A DNA stretch of 38,695 nt from a virus: positions 1 through 38,695 of the IMG/VR virus record IMGVR_UViG_3300031251_000060. One strand, 5' to 3'. Made by a program: the position numbers and the translations under genes. Under the pieces are notes generated by a model, which was given only the letters and a program-made list of their open reading frames with translations, searched no databases and was not told the origin of the DNA. Shown one piece after another: positions 22,859 to 31,807 of this stretch. Numbering within the stretch: the first letter of the stretch is position 1; each line of letters opens with the position of its first letter.

Positions 22859-23359
22859 ATGAGCTGGAACACCATCCAGGCCGACGACGTGCTCGCCGAG
22901 TTTACTCCGGTGGAAGCGGCCACGCTGCAATCCATCCAGGGCGCGAGCGACCGGCTGGCTGGTGTTCTGCTCAATTCCGTCAATCAGACCCGCGGCAGCA
23001 TCGCCGCTGGCGGCTACGGCCTCGATGCCGCCGGCACCGTCCCGGATCAGCTCCGCTCGGATGTCATAGCCATCGCCCGTTGGCGCTGGCTGATTTCGTT
23101 CCCGCAGATGAAGTCCATGCAGACGGATGCACGCAAGGCGGCGTTCGAGGATGCCATCAAGCGGCTGGACCTGGTCGGCAACCAGAAGGTGAACGTGGAA
23201 GCGCCCGCCGGATCCGTTAGTGCCCCCTCGGGAAATTGGAACAGCGAGAACAAGCTCGTTCCCCGCGGCCATCCCATTGCCAAGCCCGGCTCGCAATTCA
23301 CGCCGAAGCCGAACGATTACGCCAACCCGGACGGCCCCGCCGACGAACCCCTGATTTAA
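22859..23359 (+). CDS. Head-tail connector (Mu gp36/DUF1320-like)
   Basis: A 166-residue protein beginning MSWNTIQADDVLAEFTPVEA, with ARWRWLISFPQ and a C-terminal extended part rich in Pro/Asn. The length, position and N-terminal pattern fit DUF1320/gp36 adaptor proteins, which join the portal to the tail. The frame extends upstream of this ATG, but the extension is not coherent; the ATG at 22859 follows the previous TAA closely. Confidence 0.6.
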   Translation: MSWNTIQADDVLAEFTPVEAATLQSIQGASDRLAGVLLNSVNQTRGSIAAGGYGLDAAGTVPDQLRSDVIAIARWRWLISFPQMKSMQTDARKAAFEDAIKRLDLVGNQKVNVEAPAGSVSAPSGNWNSENKLVPRGHPIAKPGSQFTPKPNDYANPDGPADEPLI

Positions 23360-23362
23360 AAT

Positions 23363-24148
23363 ATGCTCGATGCCGTGCCATTCAAGGAAGCGATCGCGAA
23401 TCTTCAAAAGAAGAATTTGCTCCCGCTGAATTTGGATAGCGCGCAGATCCGGCAGCTCGAGGCCGCGCTGCGCCGGCAATCTATTTTCTCCGCCGACACC
23501 ACCATCACTGGCTACCTCGAAGAAATTAAAAAGACCGTCGCCTCCATCATCGAGCCGAAGCAGGTCACGCGCGAAGGCATGACGCAGACGGTCACTGATG
23601 GGTTTAATCCCGCCACGGCCCGCGCCAACCTGCGCGCCACGCTGCAGCGCTTCGGCTACAAGCCCGATGAAGCCATTGCCGGCACGATCAAGGATCTATC
23701 CAGCGACGCGCGGCTTAACCTGGTAGTCAAGACCAACACAGAACTCGCCCAGGGCGCCGGACATTTCATCCAGCAGAATATGGATCCGGATGTGGTGGAT
23801 GAATATCCCGCGCTCGAGCTGGTCCGCTACGAGGAGAAGGCCGTTCCGCGCGATTGGGAACAGCGCTGGCGCCTGGCCGCATCGGTCGCGGGCGATCCTG
23901 CCGCCGCCGCCGCCCTGGAATTGAACGGCCGCATGGCCGCGCTCAAGTCCTCCGGCATCTGGCAGGCGCTCGGCGATGGCGAAGGCGGCTACGATGATAC
24001 GCTCGGCAATCCCTTTCCGCCGTTCGCTTTCAACTCTGGCATGTGGACGGAGGAAGTCAGCCGCAAGGAGGCCGTGGATCTCGGCCTGCTCGATGACGAT
24101 GAAAAAGCCGAACCGGCCAAACTGGATCTTGCGGAGTTATTCGCATGA
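23363..24148 (+). CDS. Possible minor head/morphogenesis protein
   Basis: A 261-residue protein. The C-terminal part has NPFPPFAFNSGMWTEEVSR, a Pro-Phe-rich motif that resembles the C-terminal region of Mu gp30 (F)-like head morphogenesis proteins but is not a full match. The N-terminal two thirds are helical (KEAIANLQKKNLLPLNLDSA, RANLRATLQRFGYKPDEAIA). Its place between connector and virion-morphogenesis genes fits a head-assembly role. It overlaps the next gene by 4 bp. Confidence 0.5.
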   Translation: MLDAVPFKEAIANLQKKNLLPLNLDSAQIRQLEAALRRQSIFSADTTITGYLEEIKKTVASIIEPKQVTREGMTQTVTDGFNPATARANLRATLQRFGYKPDEAIAGTIKDLSSDARLNLVVKTNTELAQGAGHFIQQNMDPDVVDEYPALELVRYEEKAVPRDWEQRWRLAASVAGDPAAAAALELNGRMAALKSSGIWQALGDGEGGYDDTLGNPFPPFAFNSGMWTEEVSRKEAVDLGLLDDDEKAEPAKLDLAELFA

Positions 24149-24762
24149 GCACCGCCTACAAAGTTTCTGTGACCGACAACGCCACGCCCGCCATCGATGC
24201 GAAGCTGGCGCAGTGCTCACCCGCCCGGCTGCGGGCCATCGTCGGCCCCGCGTGCGCGAAGCACGTGCGGACGCATTTACTCGGCAACGGTACCAACAAG
24301 CGCGGCTGGCCCTCCACGCATTTCTGGCCGGATGCGGCCCGCAGCACCAGCTGGTTCGCCAACGCCAGCGATAGCACCGTCATCATCAGCATCAACAAGA
24401 TCGGCGTGCGGCAGCGTTATTACGGCGGCACCATCACGCCGGTCAAAGCCAAAGCCCTGGCCATTCCGATCTCGCCCGTGAGCTACGGCCATGTGCCGGC
24501 GGATTTCCCCGGACTGTTTTTGCTGCGGACCAAGAAGGGCGCTTATCTGTGCCAGGGCGGATCATCCGAGAAAAACACGCGCGGCCGTGTGCGCGGCCAG
24601 AAACTGGCCGGCGGCAATAAATCCCGCCGCCAGACCGCAGCCCTCACGTTTCTTTTCAAGCTGGTCGGCAGCGTCACGCAGACCGGCGATCAATCCGTCG
24701 TGCCCTCGGCCGACGAGCTGATGCAGGTGGCCATGACGCGCATCACGGAGGCCGTCAAATGA
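24145..24762 (+). CDS. Virion morphogenesis protein (Mu gpG/tail-completion type)
   Basis: A 205-residue protein. VRQRYYGGTITPVKAKALAI (about residues 88-107) is the signature of the phage virion morphogenesis family (Mu gpG, P2 tail completion). It is needed to finish heads or tails in those phages. The segment WPDAARSTSW and a basic, Arg/Lys-rich stretch near residues 145-163 follow the usual plan. It overlaps both neighbours by 4 bp. Confidence 0.85.
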   Translation: MSTAYKVSVTDNATPAIDAKLAQCSPARLRAIVGPACAKHVRTHLLGNGTNKRGWPSTHFWPDAARSTSWFANASDSTVIISINKIGVRQRYYGGTITPVKAKALAIPISPVSYGHVPADFPGLFLLRTKKGAYLCQGGSSEKNTRGRVRGQKLAGGNKSRRQTAALTFLFKLVGSVTQTGDQSVVPSADELMQVAMTRITEAVK

Positions 24763-25502
24763 TTGCACCCGCACCCCAGCTCATTGATCTGACGGATTAC
24801 ACCGCGCTGCAGGATGATCTCACCGCGCTGCTGCTGAATCACAAGAAGCTTTACCAGGTGAACGCCTCCCAGGAGCGCAAGCTGCTGCTGGAATCCAATG
24901 TGGCCATTGACAGCCTCTGGAGCAATCCCCGCAACGCCGGCGCCGGCGCCGGCATCATCGTCGAGGATGTGCGGCCGAACACCAGCGAACAGAACACGCC
25001 GGGCCCCATCGCGGATCTCGTGTGCGGGTTTGTGGTGCTGGCGGAGCGTAACATTTGCATGACGCCCGGTGTCGGCTGCGGCCTGCACCCGGAGCAGATC
25101 GAACAGATCATCGTGGATCTGCTGCACTTAAAGCTGCTGCAGCCCTACGGCCAGCTTCGCTGCACCGGCCAGTTCGGCGAGCCGGCCGCGGATTGGATCA
25201 GCGAGGATACCGGCATCTACGCCCGGCGCGTGAAGTTGAAAATGCTCAACGCCCGCAAACAGACCGACACCTGCGATCTAGTCTCCATCGCCAACACGGC
25301 CGGCACGGTGACGATCACCTGCAACTGCACGGCATCGGGCTTGCAGATATGGTACACCACGGACGGCAGCTTTCCCGGTGAACTCACGGCCGGAGCCAAA
25401 GTTTACACCGCCCCCTTCAACGTCGATCCCGGCACCGTGATCCGGGCGATGGCTTACGCAGACAACCTCAACCCCAGCGCCCTCAAGCAAATCACTGCCT
25501 AG
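24759..25502 (+). CDS. Tail-terminator-like protein with an Ig-like C-domain
   Basis: A 247-residue protein. Residues 1-175 resemble Mu gp37/tail-terminator (DUF1834) proteins: ERKLLLESNVAID, then GLHPEQIEQIIVDLLHLKLL. The C-terminal 75 residues (TVTITCNCTASGLQIWYTTD, PFNVDPGTVIRAMAYAD) match the chitobiase/hexosaminidase C-terminal (CHB_HEX_C) Ig-like domain with its WYT.DG hallmark. The Ig-like part would sit outside the tail ring and may bind carbohydrate. It overlaps the previous gene by 4 bp. Confidence 0.7.
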   Translation: MIAPAPQLIDLTDYTALQDDLTALLLNHKKLYQVNASQERKLLLESNVAIDSLWSNPRNAGAGAGIIVEDVRPNTSEQNTPGPIADLVCGFVVLAERNICMTPGVGCGLHPEQIEQIIVDLLHLKLLQPYGQLRCTGQFGEPAADWISEDTGIYARRVKLKMLNARKQTDTCDLVSIANTAGTVTITCNCTASGLQIWYTTDGSFPGELTAGAKVYTAPFNVDPGTVIRAMAYADNLNPSALKQITA

Positions 25503-25542
25503 TTAACGTCGAATTATTCAACCCTTAACCATCCAATAAAAC

Positions 25543-26490
25543 ATGAGCAACGTCATCCTCCCCTCCATCATCCAAGGCCCCTGCTACCTGTCGCATGGCG
25601 GCGTGGTGCAATACGTCAAGAAAGACATCCAAGTCACCGACAACGTCGAGAGCTGGAATCCGGAGACGGCCACCGGCACGCTCGGCGAGCGCCACAAATC
25701 GCGCAGCTACAAGCTCAGCTACACCAACAGCGGAATGGTCACGGCTGGGTTGCTGGATTATTATTTCGCCGCGCTCCTAGACCTCACCAAGATCGGCAAG
25801 AGCATCATCAATGGGGCGGTCACCATCTACAGCCTCACGGAGAACAAGACCTATGCCTTCAATGCGGCCGGATTGAGCAAGCCGCCCGGCCTGATCCTGA
25901 GCCCCGCCGCCACCGCATGGGACTCGGCCGAGATCACCGCCATCGGCGACGTTTCCAAGCAGCCCACTGATGCCGCCGCGCTCCGTACCCTGGCCAACAC
26001 GTTCACGGCCGACACCTCATACGATGAATCCAAGGTGATCTCGGATATTTACAAGGCATCGCTCGGATCCCGCGCCACGCCGTTTGATGCGATGGGTTCA
26101 ATGGACGGATTCAAAATCATCCCCGGCTTTAGCGTCAAAAACATCATGGCCGGCGACGTGGGCATCGCGGACATCATCCTGATGGATGTGACGGCCGGCG
26201 CGAGCTTCACGCCGTCCAACCTGACCGAGGCGAACGTGGACACGCTGCTCTCCGTGCAGGGCACCGGCGCGATCCTGCCGGGCCAGGCTTACGCCAAGGC
26301 CAACGAAGACCTGGTCATCACCGGCACGCAGGTCGGCTGGGTATTCACCCTCAAGCATGCCGGCGCGAAAAAGCAGGACCGGCAATATCTCTCCGGGGAT
26401 CATCGCCATAAAGAGCTCACGTTCGTCAACGCGCGCAAATATACCACCGGCGCTCCGGGCGCTTACCTGGCTTACACCGCGCCGGTCTGA
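25543..26490 (+). CDS. Major tail tube protein (siphovirus-like)
   Basis: A 315-residue protein with the layout of long-tail tube proteins: beta strands, Gly/Thr-rich, with TSYDESKVISDIYKASLG and NEDLVITGTQVGWVFTLKHA. It follows the tail-terminator gene and precedes a small tail gene. No sheath gene is present, so this is the likely tube of a non-contractile tail. Assignment rests mostly on position and composition. Confidence 0.6.
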   Translation: MSNVILPSIIQGPCYLSHGGVVQYVKKDIQVTDNVESWNPETATGTLGERHKSRSYKLSYTNSGMVTAGLLDYYFAALLDLTKIGKSIINGAVTIYSLTENKTYAFNAAGLSKPPGLILSPAATAWDSAEITAIGDVSKQPTDAAALRTLANTFTADTSYDESKVISDIYKASLGSRATPFDAMGSMDGFKIIPGFSVKNIMAGDVGIADIILMDVTAGASFTPSNLTEANVDTLLSVQGTGAILPGQAYAKANEDLVITGTQVGWVFTLKHAGAKKQDRQYLSGDHRHKELTFVNARKYTTGAPGAYLAYTAPV

Positions 26491-26501
26491 ACTGACTTAC
26501 C

Positions 26502-26912
26502 ATGAGCGAGCGAGGCACACGGCAGATCGAAGTGGATGGCGAATTTCTCGCCACCTACAACGACGTGGTGAAGGCGTCGCCGATCACCGGCGGCCCCAAG
26601 TTCCAGACCGTGGAAGGCTACGGCGCTGCCAATGTCGCGTTCATCGATCTCGGCAACGAGCATCTGCACCGCCGCTACACCATGACACGCGAACACGCCG
26701 ATAACGCTGCCAGCGAGGATTGGTTTCAGACGGCCGCGCAGCAGTTCAACGGCGTTGCCGATGTGGTACTCACCCACCGCTCTTACGCCGGCGCGGAGGC
26801 GAAATACCTGATAACCGGCGCGCAGGTAACGGTGGAAGTGGACGAGCCAATCGGAGTCTGCACCATCACCACCATCAACATCAATGGCGGCATCGCCGTC
26901 CTCATCCCATGA
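26502..26912 (+). CDS. Small tail protein
   Basis: A 136-residue protein with beta-rich segments (QIEVDGEFLATYNDVVKASP, then YLITGAQVTVEVDEPIGVCT). It is a probable tail component or assembly partner by position and has no recognised family. The stop overlaps the ATG of the first fibre gene. Confidence 0.55.
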   Translation: MSERGTRQIEVDGEFLATYNDVVKASPITGGPKFQTVEGYGAANVAFIDLGNEHLHRRYTMTREHADNAASEDWFQTAAQQFNGVADVVLTHRSYAGAEAKYLITGAQVTVEVDEPIGVCTITTININGGIAVLIP

Positions 26913-27913
26913 AAATCTTGAAAAATATCCTCAAATCTTTCGCCCTGCTTTTAATCATTGGGTCCAGCGTCACGCTGGCGCTGGGGCTGACGCCGTTTTA
27001 TTATCAGGGTTACAATTCCGACGGTACGCCGCAGACAAATCTGATCTACATGAGCGCCTGGCCGCCCGCGCAGAACAGTTTTACCAGCTACGGCACCAAC
27101 ATCGTTTTCGGCGGCAACGTCATCGTGGTGCAGCCGAATGTGAATGGCTACGCCTCCAATGCGGCCTATCCGAACACCTACCGCTGTTTCATCACCAACA
27201 TCAACCAGGCGTTCACCGTCAAGCTGCTGGACACCACCAATTTCAACAGCCTGGCGTATTACCTGCAGGCGTCCGTAACCAGCACCGGCGACCAGAGCAC
27301 CTACGCGATGGTGACCAACTGGCTCGGCTACGCTCCCGTGCGGCCGACGTATGCGGCCGTGACCACGGCCTTGAACTTCACGCCCGCGACGAATGGCGGC
27401 CCGATCGCCAACAGCCAGTTGCCTTACACGCCGGCACCGAACACCTTCTCCGGCATCACCGCCGCGCTTGGCTACACGCCGCCGACGAATACTTACACCG
27501 GGCTGACGCTGGCTCTGGGCTTCACCCCGGCGACGAATGGCGGACCGATCCTGACCTCGCAGCTCGGCTTCGCGCCGGCGACGAACGCGGGGCCGATCAG
27601 CTCCGCTCAGATCGTGGCGGGCCTGGGTTACACGCCGCCCACGAACACCTATGCCGGGCTGAAGTACGTGCTGGGCTTTGTGCCGGCCACCAACGGCGCG
27701 GCGATCACCTCCGCGCAGATCACCACCGGCCTTGGCTACACGCCGGAAGTTGCCGGGTCGGTCAATTACACGGCGCTCACCAATGCGTTCGGCTATGTGC
27801 CCGCGCCGGCGTTCACCGGCTGGAATTCCAACCTGACCGTGCTGGCGGTGCAGTCCGGCGCCACCAACACGCAGCTCCTGCGTATCACCAACGGCATCAT
27901 CAATCCCCCATGA
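26909..27913 (+). CDS. Tail-fibre-like protein with Sec leader and repeated YTP units
   Basis: A 334-residue protein. Residues 1-27 are a Sec-type leader (MKILKNILKSFALLLIIGSS then VTLALG). The middle and C-terminal part (about residues 138-300) contains ten or so copies of an L-G-Y/F-T-P unit, often with PPTN or PATN, as in fibre shafts of many tailed phages (LGYTP repeats). The ATG overlaps the previous stop (ATGA), so the leader is not a start-choice artefact. It is expected to bind a host surface structure; export through Sec would be unusual for a fibre. Confidence 0.75.
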   Translation: MKILKNILKSFALLLIIGSSVTLALGLTPFYYQGYNSDGTPQTNLIYMSAWPPAQNSFTSYGTNIVFGGNVIVVQPNVNGYASNAAYPNTYRCFITNINQAFTVKLLDTTNFNSLAYYLQASVTSTGDQSTYAMVTNWLGYAPVRPTYAAVTTALNFTPATNGGPIANSQLPYTPAPNTFSGITAALGYTPPTNTYTGLTLALGFTPATNGGPILTSQLGFAPATNAGPISSAQIVAGLGYTPPTNTYAGLKYVLGFVPATNGAAITSAQITTGLGYTPEVAGSVNYTALTNAFGYVPAPAFTGWNSNLTVLAVQSGATNTQLLRITNGIINPP

Positions 27914-30900
27914 AATTCTTGAAATCCATTTTTAGCCTGGTGTTTTTAATCATCGGGTTCAGCGTCCCGGTGCAGGCCACGCTGGTGTCGTTCCCGATCA
28001 AATCCATGTTCGGCAGCACCAACTATGTGAAGCCGTTCACGGTGACGGCCGTGGCCTCCAGCATCACCGACAACACCAACTATTTCGTTGGGACCACCAC
28101 CATGGTCACGCCCACCGGTGGCACCAATCCGTTCGTGGACCTCACCCCGAATAATTATGTGGTCCAGTTCACCGACACCCGCGCGCCCTGGCGGATACAA
28201 GTGACAAACTCAGCGACCGTGCTGAATGCGCTCCAGCTCACCATCGGCACGCTGCCCACGTTTAATTATGTGCCGGTTATCGGCAGCGCGGACCTCACCG
28301 GCATTGTCCATACCGGCGGCACGACCACGCTGCTCGTCACGAATATGTCCGTGGTATCGGCGGCGTTCACCTACGTCACGAACGGGCAGAATAATTACAT
28401 CGTCGTCGGCACGTTCCCGTCCTTCGCCGGCGGTTACATTTCAAACGTTCTCTACGGTTTCCCCGGCACCACCAATGTGGACGATGGCCGCGGCCTCACG
28501 CCGCACACGCCTCCCTATCTGGCGATTAGCCTGGATGGCGGGACCACCTGGAATAATCGCGGCTCGACCAACAGCACTTGCAAGGTGGCCGTGTTCCTGC
28601 GCGAGCCTTGCTGGTGGACGAATGTGGTCATCCGCGGCTATGTCAATAATTCCGTGGTCGGCGCCACCAACGATCTCACCGATCAAAACACCTTTGTCAG
28701 CCAGCTCACCACCAATGCCAATCAGGTGGTGAATCTCGCCGGCGCCCAGACCATCGCGACCGCGGCCGCCGGCCAGTGGTCCACCTATCCGGCCGTGTCC
28801 GGCGTGGATCTCAATCAAAAGCCGCTGACGATGTCGCCGAACTGGGCGGCCTCGGTGGAAACCAACACGCTGGCCCTTTCTTTCAATTTCAACGGCTCGC
28901 CCGCCTTTCGCTATGTCCCGGCCGCCAGCGCGGTCAGTGGCGGCATGATGACGCAAATTGGCGGTTTCACGGTCACTGCAACCAACCTGCAGTTCAGCGG
29001 CAGCACCACCAATACGAATAGCCCGAACATCTGGATGACGGCCAATTTGAATCCGCCCGTGTGGATCCAACGCACCACCTTGACCAATTACATGACCGGC
29101 ACCAACTGGCACGTTTGGACCGATAAACCCACGAACAGCTTCGCCTTCTTCCGCGCCTCCTACAGCACCAACAATGCCCCGGCTCGCTTTGAAGTGGGCG
29201 ATATTGCCATCTCGGCCGATACCTCCACCAATTACATCTATTTCGCCTATCTCACCGATCCCTCCGCTTCGCTGCCGGCGGGGGTTTTGACCAATGGATC
29301 GCCGCTCGCCGCCGCCAGCCTCACGGGCATCGCCTCGCTCACCAATCTTCCCTACAAGGCGGATGGCTCCATCTGGCAGGCCATGCCGATTGCCCCGGTT
29401 TACCTCGCCTGCTCGCAGCTTATTGACGGGTATTACAGCGCCACCTACACCACCACGAACATTTGCACGAACACGGCCATTGTTCTGCGGATGCTCACTA
29501 ATCTCGCCAACACCGGCTGGACGGCCACCATGACCAATCAGGGAACGCCCCTGTGGGTTGCGCTCGATGCCCATGGTTCGCTCACCATCAATTCCAGCGG
29601 CAAGCTGGATTACAATACCAACTTTTTTCTAAATGGCCCGTCCAACTTCATCGCCACCTGCCACGCCATGGGCTGGATGGTGTCTCACGGCATGTATGTG
29701 AACAGCGAGCTTTCTCAAAACAATCCGGCCACGAATACCTGGTATTGCGCTTACAACGGCTCCGGCCTCGCCGCCAAGGCCACGTCCACGCTCACCGATC
29801 CGAGCCACTTCTACGGCCAGGCCCCGAACTTTTACACCCCGGTGATGACGCTGGCGGAGATCCCGGACCACATCAAACAGTTCTATGATTGGGGCTTTGA
29901 CGGAATATGCATGAACGACGGCGGAGTGACCGGGAAATCCTACGTCGAGATTCAAAATGCGGTTGCCTTCAATGTGATCTACCCGAAGAACAGCCAGGGG
30001 AATGTCCAATCGTGGAAATATAATTACTACGGGCGCAAGCCGATGTTTGTCATTCCCTACGAGACCATGGGGCAAGGAACGAATCTCTACTCCACGCCCG
30101 ATCTGGTGGCTACGCGCAATGGCTTCCTGACTGATCAAGGCCCGCAGGTGAATGGCATCTACGGCAATGTTTTATACTCCCTCGGACAGCTTCGCTACGC
30201 GCAGGACAATTATCCGCTCACGGTCAAATGCAATAACGGGATGCTGGTTCCCGTTGGCAGCGGCGGTGGCGTGGATACCGTCAATGCCACCGCCTCGGCC
30301 CTGGCTTCCATGCCCACCGGCGTCTGGCCGGATGTGGTCAATGTTCCCGACTCATTCAATCTGCTCACCAATAAATACTGGAACCGGATCCACAACGATC
30401 CGCTCCAGCTCTGGCCGCGCTGGGCGGTTGACGGCGGACCGAATCGCTACGCCGTTCTCGCCAAGCCGCTCGTGGACGGCAGCACGGCCGTGGGCGTGTT
30501 CTGCGATATGCCCGCCGGCGGCACCAACATCACCGCCACCTGGCAGCAGCTCGGGCTGGTGTCCGGCGCGTGGTATAACATTTACGATGTCTGGAACAAT
30601 TCCAACCTTGGCAACGTCCAGACGAATTACGCGGTGAGCATCGGGGCCGCCCAGGCGCGGCTGCTCATCTTCACCCCCACGAACCTGCTGGCGAGCATTC
30701 CGCCGGGCAACGTGATGACGAACGGCCAGCCGTTCCTGACGGCTTTTACCGATGCTTCCGATTGGCTGACTTACTCAAATGGGTTTGGTTGGTTCCGATC
30801 CTTGGGGGCATCGGCAACCAATTTTCTGTTTGATTTCAAGACGGGACAGGGAATTAAACTTAACTTTTCCGGCGCGACGTATTATCTCGGCCAAGACAAC

Positions 30901-31581
30901 AACCAGGGCAATGGATATTTGACATCAAACTACCGGCCCGGCAGCGGCGTTTTGGACGAAAACCAAAGCAGCTGGTTTATGGCATGGGGATACTCCGACG
31001 ATTCCGTTCGTTGGTTCCGCGCTCCCGCCAACGGCGCCGGCGGCGCAGCTTCGTTTGTGCAGCTTTTCCGAATGGATAACAACGGCAGCGTGACCATCGC
31101 CGGCACGAATACGGCGGCAGTGTTCAAGGGCAACGGCAATGCGCTGACGAACCTCGACGCCACCAAGCTCACCGGCACCATTCCGAGCGCGCTGCTGCCT
31201 ACCGTGCTTACCAACTTGAATAACATTAACAGCGGCTCAACTCCAACCGTCACTATTTTAGATAATCACTGGCGGCTTGATTCAATCACGGGAACCGATG
31301 GAAATCACCTTATTACATTGAGCATCACCAATACTGTGGCGGCAGGAACCGAAATCACTGTTGCAACCGTAAATTATTCTAAAGCATATCCAGCGAACCC
31401 GCTGGTGGCACTAACATGGGCAAATGTTAAATCAGCAAGAATGTCAGAGATTGCAGGCGGAACGTGCGCTTCAATTTTCACCACAACGAATTACTCCATT
31501 GTCTATTACGGAGTAGCCAGCATTGGCGGGTTCAATGTTGCCGGAACCAATCAGATTTATGTCGGCAGAGCAATGCAATGA
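27910..31581 (+). CDS. Large tail fibre with a GH27-like domain and Sec leader
   Basis: A 1223-residue protein. Residues 1-23 are a Sec-type leader (MKFLKSIFSLVFLIIGFSVP). Residues about 25-485 are Thr/Asn-rich beta structure. Residues about 485-925 match the GH27 alpha-galactosidase plan: GWMVSHGMYVN, WGFDGICMND (661-670), then LLTNKYWNRIHNDPL (about 818-832), YAVLAKPLVDGSTAVGVF (about 850-867) and SGAWYNIYDVW. The C-terminal part has a KLTGTIPSALLPT linker and an AT-richer tip. The GH27 nucleophile Asp aligns with N669, with D670 next to it, so activity is uncertain. The ATG overlaps the previous stop. Confidence 0.8.
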   Translation: MKFLKSIFSLVFLIIGFSVPVQATLVSFPIKSMFGSTNYVKPFTVTAVASSITDNTNYFVGTTTMVTPTGGTNPFVDLTPNNYVVQFTDTRAPWRIQVTNSATVLNALQLTIGTLPTFNYVPVIGSADLTGIVHTGGTTTLLVTNMSVVSAAFTYVTNGQNNYIVVGTFPSFAGGYISNVLYGFPGTTNVDDGRGLTPHTPPYLAISLDGGTTWNNRGSTNSTCKVAVFLREPCWWTNVVIRGYVNNSVVGATNDLTDQNTFVSQLTTNANQVVNLAGAQTIATAAAGQWSTYPAVSGVDLNQKPLTMSPNWAASVETNTLALSFNFNGSPAFRYVPAASAVSGGMMTQIGGFTVTATNLQFSGSTTNTNSPNIWMTANLNPPVWIQRTTLTNYMTGTNWHVWTDKPTNSFAFFRASYSTNNAPARFEVGDIAISADTSTNYIYFAYLTDPSASLPAGVLTNGSPLAAASLTGIASLTNLPYKADGSIWQAMPIAPVYLACSQLIDGYYSATYTTTNICTNTAIVLRMLTNLANTGWTATMTNQGTPLWVALDAHGSLTINSSGKLDYNTNFFLNGPSNFIATCHAMGWMVSHGMYVNSELSQNNPATNTWYCAYNGSGLAAKATSTLTDPSHFYGQAPNFYTPVMTLAEIPDHIKQFYDWGFDGICMNDGGVTGKSYVEIQNAVAFNVIYPKNSQGNVQSWKYNYYGRKPMFVIPYETMGQGTNLYSTPDLVATRNGFLTDQGPQVNGIYGNVLYSLGQLRYAQDNYPLTVKCNNGMLVPVGSGGGVDTVNATASALASMPTGVWPDVVNVPDSFNLLTNKYWNRIHNDPLQLWPRWAVDGGPNRYAVLAKPLVDGSTAVGVFCDMPAGGTNITATWQQLGLVSGAWYNIYDVWNNSNLGNVQTNYAVSIGAAQARLLIFTPTNLLASIPPGNVMTNGQPFLTAFTDASDWLTYSNGFGWFRSLGASATNFLFDFKTGQGIKLNFSGATYYLGQDNNQGNGYLTSNYRPGSGVLDENQSSWFMAWGYSDDSVRWFRAPANGAGGAASFVQLFRMDNNGSVTIAGTNTAAVFKGNGNALTNLDATKLTGTIPSALLPTVLTNLNNINSGSTPTVTILDNHWRLDSITGTDGNHLITLSITNTVAAGTEITVATVNYSKAYPANPLVALTWANVKSARMSEIAGGTCASIFTTTNYSIVYYGVASIGGFNVAGTNQIYVGRAMQ

Positions 31582-31807
31582 TATGCGCCGCACCCTGACC
31601 ATATCCTAAAATGAGCAATGAATCTCCAACTGAACACCGGCTGCGCGACCTAGAGGCGTTTCGCGCCGTGACCGAGGATCGGTTTACGCCGGCCCCAACT
31701 GCACCAACGGCCTCGCGCATACCTGGAACAGCAACGGCGTCGTCTGGCTGCGCTATTCGAGCATGGGCGCGACAACGTGGAGTGAGAAACAACTTGCACC
31801 CTGATTT
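31582..31807 (+). pseudogene. Decayed locus with two gene fragments
   Basis: Between the fibre gene and the tape measure gene lies a broken region. From 31611 a frame starts MSNESPTEHRLRDLEAFRAV, which looks like the head of a small coiled-coil protein, but turns into nonsense after about residue 25. In another frame, 31682-31804 reads as a credible C-terminus, with AHTWNSNGVVWLRYSSMGAT and WSEKQLAP followed by TGA. So two unrelated ends are joined, as after a deletion or recombination. Confidence 0.6.

Noticed and set aside
26884-27909. Upstream extension of the large fibre frame
   Set aside because: His/Arg-rich out-of-frame reading of the smaller fibre gene; the ATG at 27910 overlaps the previous stop and begins a leader.
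28441-29574. A 377-codon minus-strand frame opposite the large fibre
   Set aside because: Gly/Arg/Ile-rich antisense shadow with no domain.
27325-31581. A diversity-generating retroelement at the fibre genes
   Set aside because: No reverse transcriptase and no template/variable repeat pair was found; fibre repeats are protein shaft units.
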